Source: Sweltsa coloradensis (taxonomy: Eukaryota > Arthropoda > Insecta > Plecoptera > Chloroperlidae). Taken from it: a stretch of 64,000 bases of DNA. The DNA is taken from positions 81,624 to 145,623 of the forward strand of contig JAMZAV010004549.1 of assembly GCA_024449915.1 (NCBI GenBank). The letters run 5' to 3'. Made by a program: the position numbers and the translations under genes. Under the pieces are notes generated by a model that saw nothing but the letters and a program-made list of their open reading frames with translations, was not told the origin of the DNA and did not search any database. Within the stretch, counting starts at the first letter, position 1; every line of letters begins with the position of its first letter. Shown piece after piece: positions 50,514-60,853 of the stretch.

Positions 50514-53335
50514 ACCGTAAAGATACTTAAAAAATTAACCTGGGTCACGAAAACTTAAGACAAAAAAATTTTTCGCCTTCGGGGAGGGGACATTTTCCGT
50601 GTGGACTTTTTTGGAAACTGCGGGCAAAAAAAAATGCTTTGTGCCTGAGCTTTTTACTTCGATGCAGTACCACGGTTACCCCAAAAATTTTTCCGTTTAA
50701 AATTTTTTAAATAACACCTAGCACTTGTGAATTCTAAAAAAAGCTAGCATGAGCCTTCTGAGAGATTGCATTTGACAAATCCCCACTTGGGTCGCATGTC
50801 AAAATAACTTTTTAACCTACACAAAACCCTTTTTAGAGAATTTCATCCTATCTTACCGATAAAATGACAATTGCAAGTGTCGAGCTTTGAAAAAAGGATG
50901 GGCAGAACTCGTCAAAAAAAACAAGTTTGATGGCTACAAAACAAGCTTTTTGGCGTAGGCCTACCGTCTCAACCAACTTCAAACTAACCCAGACAAGGTT
51001 GTTGCGAATTTTTCTTCCGTACAGCTTAACGAAGCTAGCAAGAATGTTTTAAGTAAAGGTTTTAACTTCGCTGTTGCTCCAAAGAAGCTACCTGTGGAAA
51101 GAATTATTTGTGGCGTAGAACTGCAATTATGGGTTTACCTGATGCACTAGCTGAACAGATAAGACAAGATACCTCATCCATTCTTAGAAAATCCAAGCCT
51201 CCAGCCCGCAACATCACGAAAGAAGAGTTTCAACTTAAAAATAGCCCAAACATCACAATACTTCCTGCAGATAAAGGTAATGCTACGTAGTTATGGACAC
51301 TATTGACTATAGGAGAAAATGTCTAGAATTTTAGAAGATCCTACATACGTACTAACTGAGCAAAACCCAACAGTTTATTTAGAAAAGAAGACCAAGTCTC
51401 TAATTATTGTTGCGTCTCCTATTGACAAACAAACTCAGAAGTATCTCATTCCTAGAGAGAAGTCATCTCGAATCCCTCGTCTGTATGGACTTCCAAAGAT
51501 CCACAAAGCAACTTACCATTAAGACCGATTGTCAGTGCAGTAGGATCACCTACACAGGCTCTGGCAAAACATCTCGCTAATTGTTTGCAGCCCTTTTCTG
51601 AAGATGCAAAATCTTACGTGAAAACTCTGCACATTTCATAAGTCTTCTGGATAACATCAGGCTAGACCCAGGCGATATATTGGTGAGTTTTGACGTTGTT
51701 TCCTCTTCACTAAGGTACCAGTAGATGAAGCTATGAAAAAATCTCAGAAAATACCCTGTCGCAAAGCATGTCGTCACTTTGTCGCAGCATTGTATGTCAC
51801 TCTACATACTTTGCTTATGAGGACATTCTATAACAAGTCATAGGCGCACCGATGGGTTCACTATTATCACCAGTGGTAGAAAATTTGTATATATGGAAGA
51901 TTTCGAGACCAGAGCACTCGAATCGTCCCATTATAAACCTCGAGTTTGTTGAGATACTTGACGACTATTTTGTAATTTGGCAACATGGGCAAGAAGAGCT
52001 ACCGAGTGTTTTAAACCACCTAAACTCTATCCATTCTGACATTCAATTCACCATGGAAGTTGAAGTAGACGGAAAACTGCCTTTCCTTGATGCCTTGATA
52101 ATAAGGAAACCTGATGGACGTTTGGGCCACACTGTGTACAGAAAGCCGACTCATACCAATAGGTATTTGCAGGCCTCTTCACATCATCATCCTTTGCAAC
52201 TTCGATCAATAGCATTTACTTTGGCTACACGTTCTCGAAGAATAACTGACGAAGAACATTTAGACGAAGAAGGCAAGATTCTACGTGAGGCACTGCTCAG
52301 TAACGGGTTTCCTAACCGGTTGTTCCACAAGGCTTGGAAAAGAAGAACCAGAGCAGAAGAAACTTAAGTCGATCCAGTAGACAGACCAGAGCCACTGCAT
52401 ATTTGCCATATGTTCGAGGGACCACCGACCGAATTGGCAAACTACTGGCTATTGAAAACATCAAGACGGTCTTTTCGACAGATAGAACCTTAGGCGAAAT
52501 GATGGTATCCACAAAGACAAGATTCATTTGGAGGGTTGGGGCGTCTACGAGATTCCGTGTGGAGACTGTTCGCAGAACATATGTTAAACAAACTGGTCGA
52601 AATATGTCGATGCGTCTACAGGAACACAAACGCGCCGTCAACAAGATGGAAACAACAGCTGCTTTGGCACAACATGTCAAGAAGGAGGGTCATTCCATGA
52701 TTTTGACGGAATGAGGCCTCTTGCCATGTAAGCCATCTATCTAGTCGAATCGTCAGAAAAGCCGTGGAAATTGAGAAGCGCCCACTCAATCTTAACAACG
52801 AGACGATGACAAGCGTTTGGCTCAATCGTGGAAGCCTGCTTTGATTGAGAGGTTAGTCAAAGAAAGCGTATAGCGGCTGATAGAGTGCCTACAGTTCTAG
52901 ACGAACGTGGGACGGTCCGGACGACCCAACCATCTTGTCTAGAAATTTGGAATCTAGCAGTCATTCTGCAGCTCTTGAAAAGTATGAGACTGAGCCGCCT
53001 GTGGTACCAAGACATGAAGACAGCGATAGGCCTGCTAGAATGGTCACAAGAAGTCACACTCACAATGCAACCAAGTGATTTGATTTTAGGTTCACTGCAA
53101 TTGGATCTTTGTAATTTTCTATGTTTGCAAGGTAGTGTGTTTTTGTTTCTATTTGTTTATTTCTCAAATGCTGTCGTTGTATTATTCAATTTTTGTTTTA
53201 CCCTTCCCCTGAAAATGGAAACATAGTGTTTCTGAAACGTTGGGAATAAAAGTAATTTTCTATAATACTGTGCGTGATTATTTACCGTAAAGATACTTAA
53301 AACATTAACCATGGATCACGAAAGCTTAAGACAAA
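50514..53335 (+). mobile_element. Penelope-like element, main copy
   Basis: Continues the partial copy at 44575-45357 across the BEL insertion. It ends with the same terminal sequence seen at 45277-45357 (ctgaaacgttggga, ctataatactgtgcgtgatt), followed by ccgtaaagatacttaaaac, which also opens this copy at 50515. The body encodes RT then a GIY-YIG-type endonuclease, the defining domain order of Penelope-like elements. Confidence 0.85.
50960..53075 (+). pseudogene. Penelope-like RT and GIY-YIG endonuclease, frameshifted
   Basis: Pieces in order: LPADKGNAT (about 51264-51290); [12 protein letters not shown] (about 51470-51505), a hallmark of Penelope RTs; GAPMGSLLSPVVENLY (about 51845-51890); ILDDYFVIW in the catalytic box (about 51952-51980); DGKLPFLDALI and RKPTHTNRYL (about 52067-52165); the linker PYVRGTTDRIGKLL (about 52400-52445); then the endonuclease with GVYEIPCGDC in one frame and QTGRNMSMRLQEHK in another (about 52530-52630) and ALAQHVKKEGH. 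At least five frame changes or stops occur, so this copy cannot make a protein as read. RT and endonuclease would together insert the RNA-derived copy. Confidence 0.85.
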
Positions 53336-53337
53336 AC

Positions 53338-53356
53338 ATATATATATATATATATG
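53338..53356 (+). repeat. (AT)n microsatellite
   Basis: Nine or so AT units between the two Penelope-like elements, which point in opposite directions. Confidence 0.9.
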
Positions 53357-54157
53357 TTGTAATTGTCTTCCGGGACATTCCGCCGCTTGTATGAGTATGC
53401 TGCTACAGACCTTTGTCTGTAGCCTGGCACTCGACGTTTCGCCAGAATTGCATCTGGCATGATCACGAGTCACTCACTAGTACGTCTTCCTTCTTCAAGA
53501 ACACGCACTCGACTGACAGTCTCCAACCCAACTGCGCGCGTCCTCGATCGAGTTTGCATGCCTCCTATTGTGGTGGAAATAGGAGCGGGGCGGCGAGGTT
53601 GTATTGGAAATGCAGAGATTTGTACTGTGTTGCTCGAGGAAGGCTCTTGTGTAGTAGCGTTTGTTGTGTCTAAAGGTGGTATGTGGTGTTTGTTTACCAC
53701 TTGGTATTGGACCAAGATTGGTTTCCATGCTGTTGCCAGTCTCTGGGCATCATCTCGCTTGTTAATGTTGCAGGGACGTTTTTCTATCTCGATGGCTTCG
53801 CGTATGATACGAGGGTAATATACAGGGGCTACTGCTAGAGTTCTAGTGTTGGCAAAGTCTTTCCAATGGCCTTCCTTCCTTACATGCTGAGCTAATGCGG
53901 ATGTTGCTTTGTCCTGTCTTACTGCGAGTTCGTGTTCCTTCACTCTAGCCGATATTCTCCTATTTGTTTGGCCCACATAGACTTGGGGGCACGAACCACA
54001 GGGGACCTCGTAGACTCCTTGCGACTCCAGAGGGATTGACTGCTTTGCACTTCTTAGCATGGTGTTGATTTTGCGATGTGCTTTGAAAGTGGTCTTGACG
54101 TTGTGAGCCCTGAGCAGTCTTCTGACTTTATCTGTTGTACCTTTGATATAAGGTCCC
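53357..54157 (-). mobile_element. Second Penelope-like element, 5'-truncated, opposite strand
   Basis: It holds the 3' end of a different Penelope-like family on the minus strand: linker, endonuclease and C-terminal tail. It breaks at about 54157, where an inverted piece of itself begins. Confidence 0.82.
53470..54155 (-). pseudogene. GIY-YIG endonuclease of Penelope-like element, intact frame
   Basis: The frame is open from the truncation point (PYIKGTTDKVRRLL) through the start-codon ORF at 54060-53470 (196 aa). It shows GVYEVPCGSC, then VYVGQTNRR, then RVKEHE and ALAQHVRKEGH. GVY and VYVG correspond to the GIY and YIG strands; the CGSC Cys pair before YVG fits the zinc motif seen in these enzymes. 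EIEKRPCNINKRDDAQRL follows, then a variable tail. This domain nicks target DNA. The RT is missing, so the copy is a relic although its remaining frame is clean. Confidence 0.85.
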
Positions 54158-54240
54158 TAAAACGTCCCTGCAACATTAACAAGCGAGATGATGCCCAGAG
54201 ACTGGCAACAGCATGGAAACCAATCTTGGTACTGGTACTG
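54158..54240 (+). repeat. Inverted fragment of the second Penelope element
   Basis: acgtccctgcaacattaaca through atggaaaccaatcttggt is the reverse complement of about 53711-53779, so the element ends in an inverted duplication. Confidence 0.85.
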
Positions 54241-54249
54241 GTATTGGTA
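54226..54249 (+). repeat. (GGTACT/GGTATT)n
   Basis: Short hexamer repeat ggtactggtactggtattggt at the end of the inverted fragment. Confidence 0.75.
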
Positions 54250-54305
54250 TTAGTACTTTAGACAGAAATTAAAAAAGTGACTTGAATTTCTGTCTAAAGT
54301 ACTAA
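54250..54305. repeat. Hairpin with perfect 21-bp arms
   Basis: Arms 54250-54270 and 54285-54305 (core AGTACTTTAGACAGAAATT) are perfect inverted repeats around a 14-base loop. Confidence 0.9.
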
Positions 54306-54367
54306 CATAACAGCGTCATAGTCGCCTACTATAAAGCCAAGTTTAAACAATATGTATATATATATTT

Positions 54368-54495
54368 AGTTTTATCTCTAGAGAAACTGCACGGTAGTAA
54401 AAATGATTTGATGTATGTTCTAGCCCCGGGGAGGCTTCAACCCCCCCGGGGGCTAGAACATACATCAAATCATAAAAAATCATAGAGATAAAACT
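54368..54495. repeat. Foldback hairpin
   Basis: Long inner arms 54403-54431 and 54444-54473 (tgatttgatgtatgttctag and cccgggg, with one extra G on the right) surround a short loop; outer words agttttatctcta at 54368-54380 and 54483-54495 also pair. It looks like a small foldback element. Confidence 0.85.
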
Positions 54496-54535
54496 TGACA
54501 GTTGACACAGATGTCAATAATAGAATAAAAAGTTA

Positions 54536-55099
54536 TTGGATGAGTGAAGCAAAGACTTCAATTTCCCTGACCCCCCAAAAAACATTAGCTCGTTTTTTTT
54601 GTATTTTTATCTGTTCGCTCTCTACCGGGAAAACGGCATATGCGATCTTGATGAAAATTGGAGGGGATCTTCAAAATCTCTCAACTTAGACTTGCGACGT
54701 TTTTGGGTACAATCTAAGAAATATTTCTCATGAATATCGTACTTTTACGATTGTTTTCGATTTTTAGTGCGATATTTTCGTGACATTTGGGCCGATTCTG
54801 ACCAAACGGGTGGGGCTACAACGTTCATATTTAACATGTACATTAAGGTAATGGTTATGTATTGCTTTTTGAAAGAAAAAGTTGAAAAAGTTAGCTAGAA
54901 TCCATAGAATAAAGGTTTTAATATGAGTTTTTTTAGCTTTATAATAACAATTAACAAATAACAATAGAAACTTGACAACAATCTCCTACAATGCATTCAC
55001 AATGCACTTGCAAAGGAAAAGTGGTCCTACGCAAACTAAAAACTTACAAAAAAGCTCATCCATCAACGCGACTAAAAAAGCGTTTGCGAAGCTTCCTAG
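54536..55099 (+). mobile_element. Helitron-like repeat, type B body with type A tail
   Basis: It starts TTGGATGAGTGAAGCAAAGA and has the type B body (aaacgggtggggctacaacg) in one unit. It ends with gctcatccatcAACGC, gactaaaaaa, GCGTT, tgcgaagcttCCTAG then T, which is the type A tail. Confidence 0.78.
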
Positions 55100-55360
55100 T
55101 TTTAATTAAAGTGCATCTCAAAATGTATGTTTTATTATTCGTTTGTGAGGCTCCTCTAACAATGAGTTGCAGGCCTATATTTAGCAATGACACAAGGAAG
55201 AAGTATGCAATTGCAATGTGTTTTTTTTTATTGGTATACAGAAAAATTATAATAATTATAATTTTAAAACATTTTTAAACCTAAAACAGTGATAGGTCTT
55301 TTTCTCGATTTGGTTAGTCGGGAAACACACTCCCGTAGGTGGAATTGTTAATATTTAATA

Positions 55361-56113
55361 CTAAGAAAACGCTAAGTCCCACCGCGTTGATGGATGAGCT
55401 TTTTAAAGTTTTTAGTTTGCGTGGGATATCTTTACTTTTGCAAGTGCTTTGTTTTGCTGCCTACGCATTGTAGGTGAATGTTGTCAAGTTTCTTTTGTTT
55501 CTTGTCAATTGGTTTTATTTACCGTAAAAAAATTATGTAAAAGCTTTATTCCTATGGATTCTGGCTTAACTTTTTCAACTTTTTCTTTAAAAGGGTACTA
55601 CATCACCATAACCTTAATGTCCATGTATAATATGAACGTTGTAGCCCCACCCGTTTGGTCAAGAATTGTCCCAAATGGCACGAAAATATCGTACAAAAAA
55701 CCAAAAATCATATATTAAAAGCTTTATTTCTATAGATTCTGGCTATTTTTTCAGTTTTTTCTTTCAAAATGTATTACATCACCATCAACCTCAATGTGCA
55801 TGTGAAATATGAACGTTGTAGCCCCACCCGCTTGGTCAGAATCGGCCCAAATGTCACGAAAATATCGCACTAAAAATCGAAAAAAATCGTAAAAGTACGA
55901 TATTCATGAGAAATATTTCTTCGATTGTACCCAAAAACGTAGCAAGTCTAAGTTCAGAGATTTCGAAGGTCCTGTCAAATTTTCATCAAGATCGTATATG
56001 CCGTTTGCCCGGTAGAGAGCGAACAAACAGACAGAAAAAAAACAAAAAAAAAACACCCGAGCTAAATTTTTTGGGGGGTCGGTGAAATTGAAGTCTTCGC
56101 TTCGCTCATCCAA
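55361..56113 (-). mobile_element. Helitron-like repeat, type B with duplicated inner unit
   Basis: On the minus strand it begins TTGGATGAGCGAAGCGAAGA and ends AACGCGGTGGGACTTAGCGT, then TTCTTAG and T. Its inner segment, with gttgtagccccacccg, occurs twice, about 185 bp apart, against once in the 31.2 and 54.5 kb copies. Confidence 0.78.
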
Positions 56114-56134
56114 CAATTCAGAAATTACAAAATC

Positions 56135-56215
56135 CAGCCCGATCGGGGTTCGAACCCGAGTCTCCCACATTCCAGGTAGGCAGGCGCCTTAGCCTATTCC
56201 ATCGGGAAGAGAATA
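56135..56215 (-). mobile_element. tRNA-like unit (SINE head or tRNA pseudogene)
   Basis: On the minus strand a full cloverleaf can be drawn: acceptor CCCGAT/ATCGGG, A-box taggctaaggcgcc, anticodon stem CCTAC/GTGGG with loop CTGGAAT, and a perfect T-arm TCGGG-TTCGAAC-CCCGA. The anticodon position reads GGA but there is no long variable arm, as a Ser tRNA would need. The same anticodon-arm word occurs at 22.62 kb, which favours a SINE family. Confidence 0.65.
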
Positions 56216-56711
56216 TTACCTCTTTGTGCTATGTGCCGAACAGAAAACGTCGCCTCGTAGATCAGATTGAAAGTAGGGTCGCCAGCATAATGTGGCATGT
56301 TATCGCATTCTGTAAAGCCGTAGTGTTAGGTGGCGGAATCTAATTACTGGACACTTTAATGCAAACAATACCTTTTGTATGAAATTAAAGATTAATGTGT
56401 ATGATTGGAGAACATTCTACTAATTGGATAACAGAGTTTTTATTTTCTGAATAAAATGCAATAATACTTCAATAACATAGACCTATTACTCAAAATATGT
56501 CAAATACACGTCATATTTTTAATTGACCAACCAAAATATTATAGTGTATAATGTGTACGCCTATGCTGTCAATATTTACTAGGTACACTAACGTTTTCAA
56601 AACTTGATCTTGCATGAACCCCTAAATTATTATAACATATTTTTTATGAAGGGAATTTAAAGATGTAACACTGAAAATAAAATCACTCGTAGTTTATACA
56701 GTACACATTCT
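56216..56711. other. No gene seen
   Basis: AT-rich spacer with no recognised feature. Confidence 0.4.
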
Positions 56712-56809
56712 AACTGGTGGACTAGAGGCCCCTTCAGACTCAGAAGTTAAAAAACTTCTACCTCGATTCCCGAATCCTAACTTCTGACGTGGACTCTAGT
56801 CCACCAGTT
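56712..56809. repeat. 98-bp hairpin element
   Basis: Arms aactggtggactagag (56712-56727) and its complement (56794-56809), with inner tcagaagtta/taacttctga also pairing. A small foldback or MITE remnant. Confidence 0.85.
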
Positions 56810-57295
56810 CTTGTTCTTGTAATGTTATTTACCAAAATATATTTGAAGTTATCTGGCACTGTAATGAAACGAATTGCCAATAATATTATTATATGTAAAC
56901 GTAATTAGTATGTTATTACTAAAGAGAAAATAAATTATTATGTCAGGAAAACGCCAACAATAAAATGTTATTTTATCCATTGTAAAATGTAATATTATTT
57001 ACGAACTATGATCTGACAAATATAAATAAATGATAATTATACCACCATTTATCTGCAGACTATAGGAAAAAGTTACAATTTCCAGGAAATCGACAACAAA
57101 TTTTATGTAAAAATATATTTAGGCCAGTACAGAAATCGTGTGTCTTGGCCACGCCTCCTCGCGTGTCGTCTCTCTGTGGCCCTGAAGCCGTCGGCAGGTG
57201 GGCTGGGGCAAGAGCGCAGTGATGCAGTATCTGCAATAATCTGCATGATGTAATCCCGCTTTCACTTTCGTCATAATTTTATGTTCAGGATGCAC
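56810..57295. other. 3' flank of THAP gene
   Basis: AT-rich, with no exon recognised. Downstream of the THAP stop on the minus strand; a poly(A) site could not be assigned. Confidence 0.4.
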
Positions 57296-57913
57296 CTAAA
57301 AACTGTTTTCGATTTCGTCACTACTTTTGATAGGCCTACGAAATATTTCTCTCCCCATCTCACACTGAACTTCGACTTCACATGCCGAATATTCCCTCCG
57401 AGTATCGACATGATGTTCGATTGTTGCTTTCTTTCGAACGTGCATTGATTGTTGGCAGCTGGCATCAGTCGATGCATCAGCCTTCACCGTCTCTTTCTTT
57501 GCCGTGCTTGAAGACGCAAGTGGTACATCCTCAACTGCAACTCCTTCTAGAATAGTTTGTATGAAGTTTTTGGTCAAATGCGTTGTCTCGTCTTGAATGA
57601 ACGCACTCTGTTCGAGACCTGCTCCCCCCAATCTCACTGACGGCACAGAACTTTCTTTTAGAACACGCTTGGCTTTCCAATCAGGACATAGTTGAGTCTT
57701 CAGTTTTACACCGGTCTCAAAATCGTTCTCAAGAAAATGTTTGGAGCACACGCGCGTATGTTTGCTTGGCACAAACTGTGCTCTCATTATTCGATCCAAC
57801 CACTGTTTATGTAGTTCTGGTTTTCTTAGTTTGTCGGGAAACGAATGAAATGATATTTGTTTATTCTTACCAGATTCATTGCTACACTTGAGTGCACAGC
57901 ATCGGTTAACCAT
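57296..57913 (-). CDS. THAP-domain DNA-binding protein
   Basis: The protein starts at the ATG at 57913 (MVNRCC); four codons upstream another in-frame ATG exists (57925). The first 90 or so residues form a THAP zinc finger of the C2CH type: CALKC, ISFHSFP, the conserved Trp in KQWLDRI, FVPSKHTRVCSKHF with the last Cys and His, DFETG, then SSVPSVRL in place of the usual AVPs box. THAP domains bind short DNA motifs in transcription regulators and in P-element-type transposases. The rest (about 115 residues) is Ser/Thr/Glu-rich with no recognised domain and no transposase motif. The frame ends at TAG at 57296. It is either a short single-exon gene or a first coding exon. A promoter-like block sits just upstream. 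Confidence 0.82.
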   Translation of the reverse strand: MVNRCCALKCSNESGKNKQISFHSFPDKLRKPELHKQWLDRIMRAQFVPSKHTRVCSKHFLENDFETGVKLKTQLCPDWKAKRVLKESSVPSVRLGGAGLEQSAFIQDETTHLTKNFIQTILEGVAVEDVPLASSSTAKKETVKADASTDASCQQSMHVRKKATIEHHVDTRREYSACEVEVQCEMGREIFRRPIKSSDEIENSF

Positions 57914-57924
57914 GATTAACCTCA

Positions 57925-58027
57925 CTTGAACTGATCAGTCACTGACACTCGTGCAACGCCCTACAGCGCAGCAAGCACAGCTGGGCCAGTGTGCGTGCTG
58001 CGCATGCGCCGGCCATGATTGACGTCA
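57925..58027 (-). promoter_or_regulatory. CpG-rich promoter with NRF1 and CRE sites
   Basis: The 5' flank of the THAP gene is locally CpG-rich in an AT-rich region. It has a consensus NRF1 site, TGCGCATGCGCC, at 57999-58010 and a full CRE, TGACGTCA, at 58020-58027, about 90-115 bp before the ATG. Both motifs are palindromic and typical of TATA-less housekeeping promoters. No TATA box was seen. The start site is not defined. Confidence 0.65.
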
Positions 58028-58998
58028 CAAGTGGCGCGCGCCGGCTGACATGAAAAGCCTTTTTACACAGGATTCTTCGATTTATGAGAGTCGTCCTTCC
58101 AAAGATAATAAAATGACATACACATGTTTCGAAATAGAGAAACATCCATTTACTAAATTAGCTAGTTAACTAAAAATACTTATTATGTAATCATAGATTA
58201 ATAAATAATAAAGTAAATTATTGATTTGTCTTAAAATTGTGATAAATGTGTATACATTATTATTGTTTAGATTTAGTTACCTGACACTTGTGCGTGGAAA
58301 ATCCTGTTGTTAAAGGAACATATATAATAATATAATAATATAAACAATTCACAAAAATAAAATAACTACAAACTTAAATGGAATTCTATTAGAACGAAAG
58401 CTTATTATTTAAGTCGTCGTTTAGTCAAATGTGGCGCCCGTGCAGTTCATATTCGAATCCCAAATGAGTTCATAATAAATTGTTATTTTATTAATTACGT
58501 GAAATTAATTAAATTTTTATTTTTATTCGTGCATATTACACAAGGATGTGTCTAAAAAGTAATTATTTAAAAATTATCACAACAAATCCGGAAACATGTA
58601 TTAAAAAACATGGACATGGACGGACCTGGACGATGATTGAGGAAGGAGACGGAGTCCCCGAAATAACGCTAATAAAAGTAAGTAACCCAGGATAAAGTTC
58701 AGTTGAGTGTTTTTAGTTTATGATACCTGCTCGGAATTATAATTTTTTGGTACAAAAATCTATTTTTGAGGGGAACGGAAATGTAGAAAAGTAAAGTTTG
58801 CAAAAGCAATTCTTTTATTCGTCAATTTTTTTGGAGAGGAGGGAACGATGAGCGAACGGCCGGACCGCTGACCAGTTTGCGCTAAAAATTAAACAGACTT
58901 CGGGACTAGTCCTCGGGGTTAAATTATAAATCAAAAAGCAAAAAAAATTTAAAAATTGGGCTGGGGAAGTCATTAAGAACAAATCATTTTTTATAAAC
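58028..58998. other. No gene seen
   Basis: AT-rich sequence upstream of the THAP promoter; quality drops after about 58800. No exon or element was recognised. Confidence 0.4.
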
Positions 58999-59711
58999 CC
59001 GGAAAACGCTAATGTCCCCGCGTTGTAGGGAGCTTTTTTTTTTTTTAGTTTGGTGGGATATTTTTTTTTTTGCAAGTGTTTTGCTTTGTGCCTAGTTTTG
59101 TAGGGATTTTTGTCATTTTTCTTTTTTTACTTGTCAAATTTTTATTTACCGAAAAAAAACTTATATTAAAAAGCTTTTTTTTCATGGTTCTGGCAATTTT
59201 CCAACTTTTTTTTTCAAAGGTACTACATACCGTATCCTAAGCCCATGTATTTTGAATTTGTAGCCCACCGTTTGGTCAGAATCGGCCCAAAAATGCACAA
59301 AAAATTTTACAAAAACCCGAAAAAAAATATTTTAAAAGCTTTATTTTAGGGGTTTTGGCAAATTTTTTCAAAACTTTTTTTTTAAAAAGGTTTTACATCA
59401 CCATAACCTAATGTCCATGTATAATATAACGTTGTACCCCCACCCGTTTGGTCAAAATCCCCCAAAGACCGAAAAATCGCACTAAAAATCAAAAAAAAAA
59501 AAAATCGTAAAAGTACGATATTTATGAGAAATATTTCTTCGTGTACCCCCCCAAAAAAAATAACCCTAAGTTTAGGATTTCGAGGTCCCTCCAATTTTCA
59601 TCAAGATCGCTTTGCCGTTTTTTGGGGTTGCTTTCCCCCAAAAAAAAAAAAACAAAAGGAGCTAAATTTTTTTGGGGTTTAGTGAAATTGAATCTTGCTT
59701 TGCTCATCCAA
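58999..59711 (-). mobile_element. Helitron-like repeat, type B, poorly sequenced
   Basis: On the minus strand it starts TTTGGATGAGCAAAGCA and ends with cgcgggg, acattaGCGTTTTCC. Two copies of the inner unit can be traced (cccaccgtttggtcaga and cccacccgtttggtcaaa). Many homopolymer errors. Confidence 0.65.
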
Positions 59712-59885
59712 ATAGTGGCGATGAAAGCATGCAGTGACCAAAAGTAAAAAATTCCCCGCTCAAAATTCCCCAAAAAATTTCCCTGGGATATCCCTTGCAT
59801 TAATCTTTACTCGCATTCTACGGGCTATGTTTCCAAAAGTACCATTGAAAAATTTACGTATGCTTTTCAATAGAATGCTTCTAAT

Positions 59886-60644
59886 TTTGGGGGTGAGCGT
59901 GGAGCGAAGCGAAGTTTTCAATTTACTACACGGAGAAAAAAATGGGAAATGATGTTTTTTTTTTCTGTATTTTGGTTTTTGTCAGCACGATTCCGGCAAA
60001 ACCGATACCCCGATTGCGGGGGAATTTTTTCTGGGGGCCTTCGAAACCCTTAACTTAGAACCCCCCACTTTTTTTTTAGCGCAATGGGAAAAATTTTTTT
60101 TTATGAAAATCGCAATTTTACGTTTTTTTTTGTTTTTTTTTAAAAAATTTCTTCGACTTATAACCCTACATGTTTTATCGATTTAAGATTTTTTACAAAA
60201 CCCAAAATTTTAAGAATTAAAAATTTTCATGTGAAATTTTGGCGCAATCAAAAATTTTTTGTCATGATTACGAAATTTTACGGGTTTTTCTTTTTAAAAA
60301 AACAGTTCTTTGATTTAAAAAACATGCTTTATCGTTTTGTAATGTTTTTTTCACAAAACCCTTTAAATTTTTATGAATTAAAATTTTCGTGTAAAATTTA
60401 AGCGCAATCGAAAAATTTATTTTTTATAAAAATTTGCAATTTTCGACTTTTTCTTTTTTAAATACTATTTATTAAAAAATTTTCAAAATCAAGTTTAATT
60501 TTTTTTAATTTAACTTTTTTTTTTAAATTTTGATTTGTAATGTTTTTTTACAGAACAACAGAAAATCCCCGTCACATGGCAGCTCAATCACCCAAATTCG
60601 CCCTCCAACAACGCGCCTGAAAAAGGGTTTGCGAAGCTTCCAAG
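59886..60644 (+). mobile_element. Helitron-like repeat, type A, poorly sequenced
   Basis: Starts TTGGGGGTGAGCGTGGAGCG, with cacgattccggcaaaaccg, several internal units, cagaacaacagaaaat, and tail AACGCGCCTG..gcgaagcttCCAAG (expected CCTAG). Confidence 0.68.
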
Positions 60645-60679
60645 TTTTAAACAACCCGAAATAAAATAATCAAACCCGA

Positions 60680-60750
60680 CCGTTGTTTGAACCCCGGGGC
60701 CCGAAAGTCAGGGTATAAGGGCGCTTTAGCCAACTAGACTAAACACCAAA
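60680..60750 (-). mobile_element. tRNA-like SINE fragment
   Basis: On the minus strand gttggctaaagcgcc (A-box) and GGGGTTCAAAC (degenerate B-box), related to the unit at 56.2 kb; the sequence is error-prone. Confidence 0.45.
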
Positions 60751-60853
60751 CGTGTTTGAAAGTGATTTTGTGTTTAGTACCCGTTTACATTTTAATTTTA
60801 GTTCGTTGAAAAAAAGGGTTTTTAAATTTAGTGGTTTTTGGGCTTTCAACTTA

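Noticed and set aside
56135..56215. Functional tRNA-Ser(GGA)
   Set aside because: Although a cloverleaf can be drawn, the long variable arm of Ser tRNAs is missing and related fragments occur elsewhere in the window.
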